From Clitoria ternatea (taxonomy: Eukaryota; Streptophyta; Magnoliopsida; Fabales; Fabaceae): a stretch of 64,000 nucleotides of DNA. The stretch lies in the NCBI GenBank assembly GCA_037962975.1, contig CM075669.1:105664501-105728500 (forward strand), in the 5' to 3' direction. Each line of letters opens with the position of its first letter. Position 1 is the first letter of the stretch. Below are positions 20,939 to 34,739 of this stretch, in pieces. The notes beneath the pieces were generated by a model. That model worked only from the letters and a program-made list of their open reading frames with translations. It was not told where the DNA came from and did not search any database. The position numbers and the translations under genes are program-made.

Positions 20939-22488
20939 TGTTAGTCCTCAAATTTTCAATAAAAACTTTAATAAAAATTTCATAAAAATTACAAAAATTA
21001 GTTTAATTTGTTAGAAAATTAGGATTTAAATTCAATAAATGGATGTTGTTGGAAATAATCTGCCCTTGATCAATTTTCTCTAAGTTTTGCAGTGAAAAAG
21101 TTAAGAAATCAAGAGAAAATTACACTAGAGAATCTGACGCGTAGCCTCACCCCACGCGTAGCATCAACAGCTATTTTTGATGCTGACGCTACGTGTCACA
21201 TCCACGCGTAGCGTCAGTGTTGCGTGGACTCCACTTCCAACTTGGCCAAGCACTCAGCTTTGACCCAATAATGACCACCCCACTCAGCACCAAGGGCCAC
21301 CCCACTCAACACAAATGGCTAAAACACAGTGGAGACACGTCCAAGTGGCCAAGCATGATCAATTTTAATAATTTGAAGTGGCCATTATCAGCTGTTTAAT
21401 GGAAGCTGAGTCAGGGGCCTGACGCGTAGCGTCAGCACCCTTGCTCAGCCCTATAAATAGGGCCATCCAACACCATTCCAAATCATCCCATAGCATCCCA
21501 TTCTCTTCTTTTCTCTCTTGTGCTCGACTTTGAGTACTTCTTTTGTGAGTTGTAGTTCTAGAATAGTTTTTCTCGATACTTGAGTGTGTTTCGGTGTATT
21601 GTGATCGTTGTATCGTGAAGTTTCCATCGTCTTCGTAATGTCAAACTCTGTAAGTGTTGTTTTTACTTTCACTATGTGTAACTAATCTGTTTATGTTGGA
21701 ATTGGTGAACTAATCTATTGAGTATAATGTTGTGAGTTCGAGCTCTGCATGTTTATGATTCAAGTCCATGTTAGTATTTCAACCTTTTATTAATATGAAC
21801 GTCAAACGAGAGAATGATTTTCATGTGTATTGAAACTTGTTTTATTAGTATCAATGTCAAAAGGGAGAATGATTGTTCATGCCGTATTGAAACTTGTTTT
21901 GATGAAAGTAAAAAGTTGGAATACCCTTGGTATCTCAATTCTATAGGGGTTGTTAACCATTGTTGCCATAAGGCCAGGTCTTAATGCAAGTTTTTACTGA
22001 GAAAGCTCATGAGGGATCGGACGTTACGGTGAATTCTTAGAATTTATATCACGAGGGATCAGTTATAATGATTTTAAGCTACAATGACATGAAACTTGAT
22101 GATTAAATATGCATGTCTTGAGTTCCTCATTGTTATTCTAGATTAGGGATCCAATTTCCAACATAATTTGTTTATCTGTGTTTATCTTGAGTATCTTACC
22201 TATTCTAGATTGCAACTCGACTTTTTAGATATATTTTATTTTCTTTTATCTTATGAATCACTCAATCATGCTATCCTGTGAATATTGTATAAATTATATA
22301 TAAATCATTCTTTTATTTATAACTTCCTTCACATTTACCATAGTAAATAGAAAATTACTGTTGTTATTGGACTTTCAATCCCAGTGGAACGATATCTAAA
22401 TTTTGAAAACTACAAACGATTGGCGCGCTTGCCAATTAACAACCCGGTGGTGGAAACAAACTGTTGAGACGCTATCGTCGGGTTAACA
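20939..22488 (+). repeat. Athila-derived element 3' LTR
   Basis: 1550 bp, TG...CA, partner of 13464-15012, with the same CGCGTAGCG motifs (about 21138-21215 and 21421). It is followed by the TSD GTCTA at 22489-22493. Confidence 0.93.
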
Positions 22489-23164
22489 GTCTACTTTTTA
22501 GCATTGATGCAGGGATATAATGGGATGAGAATGTTTATAAAGTAAAGCTTTTGCGGAAGGTAAATAGTGGTAACGGAATGCCTTGGCTGGCAGCGTTGTA
22601 ATTTATTAAGTTGTGTATAAAATAGATATTATGATGTTATTAATCACTAATGTTGATGGATGAACTGTGAGTATGTATTGGAGGTATTGGATGTTTACCA
22701 ATCTGGTGTATAATAGGATGTTAATTATGTAATCATTTTGGGAATATGAATATGGAGATGTATTATACATGACCATATAGATATGTATATACATATATCT
22801 TAGGCATTGTATGTTCATGAAATTATGTGAAAAGATGATGGTTGTCTATTAGGCTTATGATATGCCTTTGTATGCCTTGCCGAGCATTTTCTCATATCAT
22901 CATATATGGGACTAGGCGTATGCCCGGTATACACATTTTTCTTCCGCTGTAAATCTGTTATTTTGTATTCCGTTATGGGCAAACTATTTAACGATCCTGT
23001 TATTGATTATCAAGTCTCACCCTTTGGTTTTCTATGGTTCGAGTCTTGATGTAACCATGGCAGTGTTTTGAAATTATTTCAAACGCGAAAAATTTATTCA
23101 TATTTTTATGATTTAATTATTTAGATTCCATCGAGATTCGAGTCCAAAAAATTGGGGTGTTACA
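22489..23164 (+). repeat. Gypsy-A 5' LTR, part 3 (3' end)
   Basis: This part continues the LTR from the GTCTA duplication and ends GGGGTGTTACA at 23164. It matches 32975-33647. There is no coding sequence. Confidence 0.87.
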
Positions 23165-25598
23165 ACCTGGTATCAGAGTGTATTTTGCTCTGAATTGATG
23201 TTGCTAATTGTTATCAGAGCATGTTTTGCTCCATTTTGAGAGTATCAATTATTGATAGAGTAAGGTTATTTTTCATAATTTGGTATTATGGATGATTGGA
23301 GCATGATTGCTTAATAGTAAGATATTTATGGTGATCTTTGGAGCAAGATGCTCATTGTTGGAATATGGTTGTTTGCATAGACTAAAGAGTGGTAGTTATC
23401 TAGAGGATGATAATATGTTAAAGTATTGATTGCCCTATATGGATTTATGAATGACTAGTTGTCTAAGAGTTATGGATTGAATATTGGGGCATTGTTTTCT
23501 CAATGATGATTTCTTGTGAACCATTAGTTTTGGATTGTGAAGATAGCTCATTGAGGATTTTTTTGAATTATTATTCATAAGAGATGATGGTTATTTATGG
23601 AAGTATGATCATTGTCCTTGAGGTTATGTGATGCATAAAGGGAGCATAGTTACTCATTGTTGATTATGGTTAATTCATGAGGATTGAATATATATATATA
23701 TATATATGAATAAATTCCTCAATGTGATCTATATGGTTGTTTGTGTAAGTCCGGCCAAGTTCCTTACACTATTTCCTTTGAATGACGAATACATTGATAT
23801 TATGCATTTGAATATTGATATGTTGATTATGATTTGAGTTGACAATGAATTTATGTCGTATGTTGATCACACATAGGAGACAATAGATATGAATGATTCA
23901 TGTGTTAAAATGGATCAAACAAATGATAGTGAAAGAACTCCCTGACGTGGATATTCATATAATGAAATTATTAATTATGTTATTGTTGAGAGATGAATCA
24001 AAATTATTAATTGTTCTAATTTTGGAAGATGGATTTTATATCCTTAGGCACAACACTATATGTGTATGATGCAATTGAAATGCTATGTCTTGGTTCCATG
24101 TTTATGAACCAAGTGAATGGTTAATTTGGTTGTGACCCACTAAGCATGGTAACCCCAGACAACTCAATATGATCTTGAAAGATCGAATCTTATGGAATTA
24201 GACCCTATGGTGGTCTGGGCTCTATGCTATTTTATGAGCCATGTCTAATAACGATTGGGTTATGGAAGTATTCCACGATGGGTACTAGGTAACCCTTGAA
24301 CTTTTTAAGCCTAATAACAAATTGAATCTTATGAACGATTGAGCCGTAGTGAAATAAATTATGGAATGAGTTATTGAGGGTAGAGCCGATATGTGATTAG
24401 ATTAGAAATGTAAACGTAAACCCCTAAGTATTTGGTGAATAATGATGTTGAATTTGGGGTATGACTTAGCATTGACTACGATGAGAAATTTTATGATATG
24501 ACTTTGGGCTAAATTGTGTACCCTTGACGTTGTGATTATTAGATCAATTGTGGATTATGATGTGATGTAGAGGTAATATACGCGAACATGAGTTGGTAAA
24601 TAGAGTTTAATCATGTTGATACCTCATTTTCTGTTTCGAAAGGAGTTATATTGGTGATAGAGACCGCATAACAATGTAATATTACATGGATTATACGTCC
24701 AACTTATAGACTTTGGTTGTGATATGTGAGAAAATCCACTAGAGTGGGAGCTTGTTATATGATTGTGGACTCCATTTGAGCCTTGAGAGTGTATTTTTGA
24801 CATGAGTTTGGTGAATCAATTAGGCTTGAATCGAATTATAGCCGACAATGTTTGAATTAGACTCATTATTTCTAAGTTACTTGACTATGACTTTGGGATA
24901 GATGAAGTCCAATGGTGGAGTGATTACCCTATGATGATTGGAAATCTATGGTTGATATATTAATATATGGTTGTGGTGGCTGACGATTGATGAATTGTAT
25001 GGCATGACTTACGCCGGATCATGGTTAAATGATAATATGATGTGGGTGTATTGCTCATGGACTTATGTGACTTCTCATAAAGTCTCGTGTGTGAAGAGAT
25101 ATTATTTGAATTGATATGGATAATGTGAGCGATAAGACATGAAGGTACTTATCATGATATGCCTCTACATGCCATAAGCATTGTGGCGACGTGCACTTAT
25201 GCGCCGATCTCATGCGTTTGTGATAACCACTACAGGATTGGGACGCCTTCCTGTATGTCGGATGCAGCAACACATAGACGGGGCAAGTGTAGTGTTGTAA
25301 CATCTTACGGAGAAGTATTGAACCTATCCGGTGGTACTGGATGAGAATGTAAGAGTTGTGATGAATGAACTGAGAATTGATGAGTGGTGACTCACTTTGG
25401 ATGTGTGAGACTTTATGCTTGGGTAATGGAATGGTACTAATCATGTCTTAATGGACTTTGGAAAGTCTGATATTACTTCATGATGTCATTGGACCTTATT
25501 AATGGGCGGCCCGAAGTGTGGCCTTACCCGAAGTGTGGCCTTATGATATATACTGATGTTAAACTTCAAGGACGAAGTTTCTTTTTGGTGGGGTGGAT
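23165..25598 (+). other. Gypsy-A interior, no recognisable genes
   Basis: The primer site TGGTATCAGAG is at 23168-23178. A second, similar TGTTATCAGAGCA lies about 40 bp further on. The remaining 2.3 kb is AT-rich with many stops in all frames and an AT microsatellite at about 23691-23707; I found no gag, protease, RT, RNase H or integrase motif. The end, GGACGAAGTTTC...GGTGGGGTGGAT (25571-25598), corresponds to the post-pol and PPT region of chromoviruses such as Gypsy-2 (46095-46122). This supports an origin by loss or replacement of the coding region. Confidence 0.75.
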
Positions 25599-26905
25599 TA
25601 TAACACCCTAAATTTTAAAGAAAACAATTTATGGAATAATTGTGATTAATTATTTATGGTCAAATAATTATGAGAGATTTTATTAGACACTGGAGGTGAA
25701 TTATCGGTAAATTAAGAATTACCGGAACCGGGTGATTTAATGAATGGTGTAGGACCCACTTGGTCAAATTAAATATTTGATAGGTCGAGAATACTTAGAA
25801 AATTATTGTGGTTATGATGGTATAGTTGAAATAATTTTTAATGTTGAGGAGATAATTAATTGGACACAACGTATGTCATTAAACGGCAAATATACGAGCA
25901 AAAATAGAATTAAAAGAAAATGCAAATTCCTATCTTCCTTTCTCTACTCAGCCGTTGCATCATTCCCTCTCTTTCCTACCATCTTTTACACAATGGGTAA
26001 AGGAATTATTGACTAATTGAAAAAAGCATGATGATGCACTCTATTAACCAATGGTTAATGACCAAAAGTTGTATTTTTCTCTCTCCTTTTCTCCTCATTA
26101 CCGTGGGATGCTTCTCCCTCTCTACTTCTCTTCATTTTCTTCTTCTTTTCCTCTCTTCCTATGGCAAAACCGAACCTCTCCCCTTCCACCCTCATTTCTT
26201 GTCAAAATTAAAGATAAAGCTTGGATTCATGGAGCTTGCATGGCATTTTGGGGAAAATATTTTATGGGTTCTCCATCTTTCTCTCTATTTTCGGTTTTGG
26301 CTTTAGCTTGGATGGTGAGGTAAGATTTTGAACCATTCTACTCCATTGTTAGTTTCTATAATGCATATGCTGGGAACATTAATGTTGGGTTGTATGGGTG
26401 ATGAAGAAAATATTGAAACCCTAGGCTTGGATGGCTTTGAGATATGACTCTTGATTATGGTGTTGTGTTAGAAATAGATGTGGTTTATGGTTTACATAAG
26501 GATCTTAGAAATAGGTTGAAGTTATTGATTCGTTGATTTTGATGAAAAACCCTAAGTGTGGTGATTTAGGGGTTTTTGGCTAAATTGATGATTTTGAATA
26601 CTCTAGGATGATTTATATGAAGGCGATGAATTTTTAGAATCATTGAGACTGATTAATGAGGTTGATGATATATGCATGCAAGTAGGAATGATGATTTGAG
26701 GTGTTCGTTTGAGAGTGAATATGAGATGTGGTTATTGTGATAATAATAGTTAAAAACCATTGGTAAGAGATACTTGGGTAGATGAGTAGTTAGATCATGA
26801 TGAATATCTCAAGAGTTTATTGATTGGTGATGGTCTTAGATGGAATCAAGAGGCTTATAATGAGTTTGAATAAATTGTGATGATAGTTGAGTGATTCATG
26901 AGATG

Positions 26906-29825
26906 TGTAACACCCTTATTTTTAATTATTAATTAACCCTGTTTAATAATTAATTCACCCAAACACATAAAATTTTTTCACAAAAACAACCATGGGTCAG
27001 TTGGCATAGAAGAGAAGAGGAAGGCAAGGGAAGGTTAAGGAACACACACATGCATGGCTACCTGTGGAAGGAACGGATTATGAACCAACTCCGCCCAGTT
27101 CAACAAAGCACGACAACGCCTTGGCGAAATCCACCACAACGTCCATTCGCTCAAGCGGGGTCCAACACCGCCGAGCGAGACATGATAATGCAACAACGGA
27201 AGAGGGAGGTAATTGGGCGGAGTTCCACATTAACATCTACTCGCTTCAGCACGATCCCACACGCTTGGGTGAACCGTCCTAGTTGCTCGGGCGAGGTATG
27301 ACTCCGCCTAAGCGAGGCCATCACAAGCCTTCTCAAAACCGCACTGGCTGGAGCGAGTATCCTACCCGCTGGAGCGGGGAGCCACACTCGGCTAAGCAGA
27401 CGCTCGGACCCAGAGTCATCCTTCACTCATTCCCTCGGAAAATGACATCTAACTCACTCGGATTATAAATATCTTACACTCGGAATCCATTCCATTCTAA
27501 CCCACTACACTAACTTCTTTTTCAGGAGAGGGTCGCTCAGGGTTTTCACTCGGAATTACGAACTCTTCCTCACTCGGGTTTTACTTATAATTTCCACTCG
27601 GTAATGACCGCTCTCATGGTCACTCGGGGATTTTGCTCATTTCTCACTCGGCGATATAGCCCATTTTGGCCCAAGCTCTCCTGCTAACTTAAACCTCTCT
27701 TTAAGAGTTTCATGGCTTCCTTCATACTAAGTCATACTATCCCTGCGCACCTAACAGAGCATGAATATGTATATGCCACTCAATCATCATACACGGAATG
27801 GAATAAACATGCAGCATGACATACACGTAGCTATATATATAAGAGTGTATATTGATGTTTACAAACACGTTATCATTCTCTTTCCATCCCATAGGACTCT
27901 GCTTGTTCAAAACACTAACATCAGACATGAGCTGGCCAAAGCTTAACTTAAAACATTATATACGACATTTACACAGTCATAAAGCCTCCATAGTGCATCA
28001 GCACTTCATCCGGCGTTCCAACTCTACCTCTGATCCTCATCCCGAGAAACATTCACTGAAAAATTGCCACTGTAGAGGTGAGCATCTTAAATTTTAAATG
28101 ATAGATACCGATTCAAGTTACTTCACGTTCACACAACAACATATACCCATACATACATACAATCATACGTCAACTCAATAATATTAACATTCCACAATCA
28201 GTGACAAAATGCTAAGGGTCCTTGAATCAGGATATCTCTACATAACATTTATCAATCAGAATACACGATTCTCACTCGGATATAAATGTATTCACAACTC
28301 CTCAACAACATATTATACATTCACGGAGCAGGTTTTAGTCAGCAATTATAGCACATGCACATGGAATAACGCACTCATTCACAAGTAAACATCACTTCAC
28401 TAACATCATCACATGCATAATTAATTCCACATAACATCAGTAGCCATATATGCACAGATTATTCACTCGGTTCCGCATACGTGTGTAATCGGTTCTAACG
28501 TTGCAACGTAGGCTCTCAGCCTTTTATACATAGCTCTCGGCTACCGTTTCAGCTCCCAGCTGCTTGGCCGTTTTACAGGTACCCAACCGTTTGCCCACAG
28601 GTAACACCAACGCTCTCAGCGCCAACAGAGGTGTTCACAGGTAGCCCGAGTCCCACTCAAGGGCTACCTTGAGTCCCACTCAAGGATTTTGCAGCGTCCC
28701 ACGCTGAATAACCGATGGTAGTGTCCCACACTACGTGCTCTCAGCACAAACGCATCCCGTGCGCCATACACGGATTCAACACACAACATTGAATTCATAC
28801 ACACATCCTCTTATTCAATTACACATATTTCACATGCAGTTGGTAATTCACATTCTCGGAACTCCGCATGTTAATTTAACAGATACAAACTTCCATGCAA
28901 TCATCATCATAGCAGCATATGAGTCTAATGCAGTCGGTGTCAATAAATATCAAGCTTTCATGAGCATTTTCATCAACTCGAGTTTAACATGCACTCTGTT
29001 CACAGCAGTATCGGAACTTAATCAACACATGCATTTACATGAAGATTAACAGGTTCACTCAAGCATTCCAATCAACCGTAACACAACATGCAAACGGTAT
29101 ATGACAGTGTCAGGACTCAATCAACGCATACATTCCTATAAACACAAACAGATTCAATAAAGCATTCTCATCAACACAACACAATCATGCAATCGGGTTC
29201 TATGGTAACATATGCATCCTCAAGGACGATGACAACATGCAACACTCACTCTCACTTGTCATGCACTCGGATATTCTACATGCAAGCATATTATACAACA
29301 GAATACAGTTCCACAATTATCAATGTCTTCCAAACCCGTTCGTAACCCATGCATTTAATATGTAAGGTACTCCCCCTACCAACTGCGAGACTCCGAGAGA
29401 TTCTTCTACTTCGACGCTCGTCCTCCACCCGTATGAGGGAGTTTGACTTCTCTGCCGCACCGTCACTTGGCTTTCGAACAGGGAATAGAGTAGAGAGCAG
29501 AGAAGGGGAAGAAAAAGGGAAGAAGAGAATAAGAAGAAGAGAGAAGAGGGAGTTTACAGAGAGAGAGTTCTCGAGAGTGAAGGGCAAGGGCCATCACCCA
29601 ATATAAACACACGCACGAAGAACAGGATGGTGGGATGGGGAAATGTGAAGTAGCAGTCCTGCCCACGTCACCCTATCCCATCAGCATCTTCTAACGCTAA
29701 TCACCTCACACCTTTTTAGTTAATTAAGTTAAGGGTAATTAGTGAACAGATTTCCTCTTCTGACTTGTCATTTTAAATGGCTTTTATTTTACCCGGTTCC
29801 TTATTATTAAAATTGGGATGTTACA
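26906..29825 (-). mobile_element. Solo LTR-1 of a Tekay-type element, reversed
   Basis: Read on the minus strand it starts TGTAACATCCCAATTTTAA and ends AAGGGTGTTACA, with 5 bp duplications AGATG at 26901-26905 and 29826-29830. The 2920 bp contain no primer site, PPT or pol, which is what remains after recombination between two LTRs. The motif CACTCGG (CCGAGTG on the minus strand) recurs about a dozen times (27387-27655, 28274, 28465, 29267). A TCGCT-type cluster lies near its 3' end (about 27140-27400). It is related to the solo LTR at 58531. Confidence 0.9.
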
Positions 29826-30621
29826 AGATGATTTGGAAGCCTTATGGATATGGGCCATAATGTTGATGTTGCTGGATTTGTTTAGCCCTTAAAATTTAGA
29901 GAATCTTGGTTTTGGGAAAGGAATTCCTGAAGTGTAACATAAATATGTGAATTGGAGTTTAGACAAGTCTAGGACTTGATAATGAGTTTTAAGAAAATAA
30001 TGCCTTACGATGGCTTATTGATGGCATGTATATATGTATTTGTTAATCAGATTATATTCCAGACGATGATGCGGAATAATCGAGGCAATCGGAGCATTTG
30101 GATTGCGGTTCTTCTCTCGAGGTAGAAGAGGGGTTTACATTTCAAATTGCATGAGTGAATAATTGTTAAATTATGTATATGTATGAACTCATGCATTGCC
30201 TTGCCATGAATGTGTTAAATGTTGAATAGATGATGTGATGAATAATGGCTTGGCCTTTGTTGAGTAATATGGAAATATATATATATGTGTAATGATGATG
30301 AATGATTAGTTGTTCCTTCTATTGGACATGAGTAAATTGATGACATAGAATTATAGATGAATGAATTTCCTAAAGTGTGGAAATATGTTTATGATGATTA
30401 TGCACAGAGGTATGTGTGGTTGTAATGAAAAATAGTTTAAAAACCCCTCTCATGTAGTTGATAAATTAGAAAAAGAAATGGAGAAGTAAGGCTTGTTGAA
30501 TTAGATCTAAAGCTGTGATTTATTGGGTGTATGATATTGAATTGGGCAAATTTTACATAGGATGGATATGGATATGTGTTATGGAGTAAAAAACTTGAGA
30601 TTTGGGCGTGTAATGCTGATC

Positions 30622-31190
30622 TCACTCGAGCGAGATGGATTCTCGCTCCAGCGAGCGTCCCCTGCATTAGATGGGTGGCCTCTGGCCCAATCTCGCTGAG
30701 GCGAGATGATGTTTCGCTCAAGCGAGACGTGTGTAGAATAGGTGGGTAGGCTACTGGACGAATCTCGCTCAAGCGGACGTGGCTGCGCTTGAGCGAGCGA
30801 GATGGAAGATGGTTCTGGACAGATCTTGTTTAAGCGAGTAAAGAGGCTAGTTGAATCTCGCTCAAGCGAGAGAGCCTACGATATGATATTGGAGGATTTC
30901 CGCCGAGCGAGCATGAGTCGCTTGAGCGCGCGAGAGGTCCGATGCTTCATGTTGTCTCGCTCAAGTGAGTGACCTGGTGTAAGGAGTCTCGATCAAGCAA
31001 GTGAGCATGGAAACGTTACTGGGGGCATTTTGCTTACACGAAAGGGCTCGCCCAAGCAGGCTGTGCTAATCTCGCTTAAGCAAGTGAGAGTGGAAACGTT
31101 ACTGGGGGCATTTCACTTACGCGAAAGGGCTCACCCAAGCGAGATGTGCTAATCTCGCTCAAGCGAGTGTGGGACTCGCTTAAGCGAGTT
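30622..31190. repeat. Palindrome cluster in Gypsy-A 3' LTR
   Basis: This corresponds to 924-1402. It differs by an extra internal copy of a segment containing GTTACTGGGGGCATTT (about 31015 and 31098), which occurs once in the 5' LTR (about 1336). The cluster is therefore unstable in length between the two LTRs of one element. Confidence 0.83.
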
Positions 31191-33647
31191 ACCCAACTTT
31201 TGGAATCTTGTTCCTTTCCCTTATTCTTGATATTAAACCCCATACATTATGAGATATTTGAGGAAATATGTATGGGGTATTTAATGATGGTATGGCATGG
31301 TGGTGATTGAAATTGATTAATACATTTGGGATGAATTATTTATGGTATATTCACCACCTAGAATAGAATAATAAAAGAATGATAATAAGAGTTTGATGAT
31401 GGGGGTTATGAGATACACCCTAGAGTGATTATAAAACCAATGAGAGAATGATTAAATGATGAGGTGTTTGCTATGAACCGATGAATCGAAGATGACAATG
31501 GTAATGTGTAATAACGAATGATGTTGTGGATCATTTCCTTGAGTAAAAGATGATCGTTATTATTAATGATTTCGTAGTGTACCATTATGAGTGATACAAG
31601 TGTGATCTTGTATGTGTGGTTTAAAATATAATGGTGAAATGTGTTAATGCCACACCGATATATGTATAGATGAAACAATGGTAATGGTAAATGAAATGAA
31701 AATCCACTAAATGATTATGTGGTGATATTGATGAAAGATTAATGAATGTTAATGATGATTTGTGATACCATTGTGGTTGATTGCAAGTGTTGACTTGCAA
31801 GTAAAATGCATGATATATTGAAATGAAAATTCCACATATAAAACTTGAAAAACAATGGCTAAAACCAACAATGATAAAATCCACTAAGGTGTGTATAGTG
31901 GTGTTGGTGATTATGAAGATGATGATTGATGAGTGGCATTTAGGATGCATAGTGTGAGAAATGCATTTGATTTGCATTGTATTGCATCCATGGCATATCA
32001 TTCGCTGCCGGTAGGAATAATAGGGGGTTCCCCCAGTTGGCCCAGTGGGAAGGCGGCTCAGTGCTTGAGCATTCTTGTTGTTTCCCTTGTGACTCGGTGC
32101 GTGAGTCACAAGGCTGCCCTTAGTTTGGTAACGAGGCACCCTTTGTGGCTAGCCCAGTGGGCGGGCGACTCTATGATGAGCAAGTACCTCGGTGTCTGAC
32201 GGGGCACGGCTCTCTCGATGTGTGTTCGGGAGGGGCCTGTAACACTTTTGGCAGTTGAGGCCATGTTATTGATCTGTAAGTCACGGGGTGACTAGTGCTA
32301 CAGATGGGCGATGGCGGTTTGGTACCAGTAAAAGATGTTATGGATATGCATATGCATGCTTTGAGATATATGTACACATTTTTCTACTGTAGAAGGGGCA
32401 TAGTAGCACACCTATGCTCGACCCACACTTGGTGTTATTCCCATAGTCGGATCCACATTTGTTGTTTATTCCATTGTGCATATGCATTTGCCATAAGAGC
32501 ATTTGCATATAGCATGGAGATATGCCAGATGATGATGATGATTGATGATGATTGAGATTGTGGTATGGTGTTGATGAAATGGGTGATTGATATACCTAAA
32601 AGACCATATAAAAATTTATAAATGATATGAGTACAACAAAAAGATATCGAATATGACGATATGTGTGTGATGGCCCATTATAATGAAGGGCATAATTATT
32701 ATGATTGATGATAGCCCATGGTGGCTTTGAGAAAAGACCTGAATGGTCGATATTGATGATGTTGGCCCATTATGGCGTTGTGGTAGATGTGTATATGCCT
32801 GCTTTGCTATGACTTGATTAATAAATATGAGATATGTATAAGTTGTTGAATTTATAATTCATGATGATCATTGGTGTGTTTAGCAAAGCATACATGATGT
32901 TGATATGCATATGCATATAATTTCAATCGTAATCATATCGTCATTTGAAATGTATAACTCACTCTCCCATGTGGTCTACTTTTTAGCATTGATGCAGGGA
33001 TATCATGGACGAGAATGTTTATAAAGTAAAGCTTTTGGGGAAGGTAAATAGTGGTAACGAAATGCCTTGGCCGGCAACGTTGTAATTTATTAAGTTGTGT
33101 ATAAAATAGATATTATGATGTTATTAATCACTAATGTTGATGGATGAACTGTGAGTATGTATTGGAGGTATTGGATGTTTACCAATCTGGTGTATAATAG
33201 GATGTTAATTATGTAATCATTTTGGGAATATAAATATTGGAGATGTATGTTGCATGACCATATAGATATGTATATACATATATCTTAGGCATTGTATGTT
33301 CATGAAATTATGTGAAAAGATGATGGTTGTCTATTAGGCTTATGATATGCCTTTGTATGCCTTGCCGAGCCTTTTCTCATATCCTCATATATGGGACTAG
33401 ACGTATGCCGGTATACATATTCTTCTTCCGCTGTAACTCTGTTATTTTGTATACCGTTATGGGCAAACTATTTAACGATCCAGTTATTGATTATCAAGTC
33501 TCACCCTTTGGTTTTCTGTGGTTCGAGTCTTGATGTATTTATGGCAGTGTTTTGAAATTATTTCGAACGTAAAAAATTTATTCATATTTTATTGTTTAAT
33601 TATTTAGATTACATCGGGATTCAAGCCCAGAAAATCGGGGTTTTACA

Positions 33648-34739
33648 ACCAACAATATCCCATGGTCTCGAACAAACCAATCCCAATCTAATAAAGGGAA
33701 TTAGTCAGTCAGAAACAAGATGACAAATCTAGATAAGCACCACTCAGTAGATTAATCATAAAATAAGAGCAATCGCATTATGTACATAAGAAATCAACTT
33801 TTAATTGAAATGCTTGAACCTGAAGGTGTGACGATACACAGAGACTTAGATAGGGTGACCGGTGAGTAGTGAGCACAGAACGAACAAAGGCAAGACAACT
33901 TCCACGAGTGGGCGACCCAAATAGGGCAGAATAAAATGGTGGACGTGAACGGTGGCGCAGGCGCAACAGCTACTAGAGACCAACCTATAGGCGTTACAAA
34001 TGAACCAAATTAATATATAACATAATATTTATCTTAATTTCTTACAAATTTTTCATTCAATATTTTTCTATTATTAAAAGTATGTATTTAATTATTACTG
34101 CTTTGAACACAATCAAATTATCTAACTATGAATAAGTATCTTCATTAATTTAATGATTAATTCAAATTTAAAAATGTTGTCAAGAATATCTTTTAATTGA
34201 CTGTTAAAGACTTACTTCAAATCTTAAATATCACTGAATTAGATTTTATCTCAAGTTTACTTATTTGATTAAACTTTAGTATATGAATTATAGTTGCATA
34301 TGCTTAATTTCTTGCAATACATTTTATATTATTTTTAGCCTCACTCATCTTCTATTAAATTTTTATTAATGTCTTCCCTTATTAAAAAAATTATGATTCT
34401 AAATGTTGTGGTTCTTAAATATATGGTTTACTTAGAGCTTGAAATGCAGGGTATTTCTCCTTGCTTTTAAAAAAATTTAACTCGAGGATTTCTCCCGTAA
34501 AAGTTCAGTATAACTTATTACATTATTGGGCCCAACCCTTCAACTGCTTGAGTTACCTTCAATTAATCTTTCTGAGCCAAATGCAATATATTCAAATCAC
34601 AGTAAAAGGTCGTGAAAATCTTTCTGAAAATTATATGCCACTATAAGCATTAGGTGCACTAAACAAAAATGATTTAAGCAGTCACTGAACATAACATACC
34701 AAACTGGGAAAAGAATTTTACAACTAATGGATTAATGGA
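33648..34739. other. AT-rich sequence without recognisable genes
   Basis: There are no long frames, LTR ends or known motifs. The stretch may be the body of the CACTA-like element whose right end is at 35725, but nothing in the sequence proves it. Confidence 0.5.

Larger units (their letters stand above)
13464..22488 (+). mobile_element. Athila-derived non-autonomous Gypsy element (gag, protease and accessory ORF only)
   Basis: The element is bounded by LTRs of 1549 and 1550 bp, starts TGTTAG, ends TTAACA, and is flanked by GTCTA at 13459-13463 and 22489-22493. The intact target is visible at 32960-32990. The primer site fits tRNA-Asp, the mark of the Athila/Tat group. Gag and an Athila-type protease are present, but RT, RNase H and integrase are missing: coding jumps from the protease to the sequence that normally lies after integrase. 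An accessory ORF follows. By eye the LTRs differ by roughly 2-3 percent. Confidence 0.92.
1..33647 (+). mobile_element. Gypsy-A: non-autonomous Tekay-like LTR retrotransposon with very long LTRs (5' end outside window)
   Basis: The sequence from position 1 recurs from about 26770, and the match continues across three younger insertions to the end at 33647. This defines two LTRs around a 2.4 kb interior (23165-25598). After removing nested elements the 3' LTR is about 5.1 kb; the 5' LTR has about 3.9 kb inside the window, and the missing first 1.17 kb lies to the left. The LTR end GGGGTGTTACA, an initiator-Met type primer site and a purine tract identify a Tekay/Del-like chromovirus derivative. 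No gag, protease, RT or integrase could be recognised in the interior, so it would have depended on proteins of another element (inference). The TSD cannot be tested because the left end is missing. Confidence 0.82.
25599..33647 (+). repeat. Gypsy-A 3' LTR, interrupted by a solo LTR
   Basis: It begins TATAACACCC (usual TGTAACACCC with G to A) at 25599 and ends TTTTACA at 33647. Without the insert at 26906-29825 and its duplicated target it is about 5.1 kb. It has a pyrimidine-rich leader (25920-26200), a possible splice donor GAG|GTAAGA (26317-26323), the TCGCTYAAGCGA cluster (30622-31190), a GC-rich island (about 32030-32240) and a possible splice acceptor CTTTTTAG (ending 32986). The open frames within it are compositional. 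Confidence 0.85.

Noticed and set aside
25055..25444. 129-codon minus-strand frame in the Gypsy-A interior
   Set aside because: No similarity to any retrotransposon protein and no conserved motif; a host or accessory gene is not supported.
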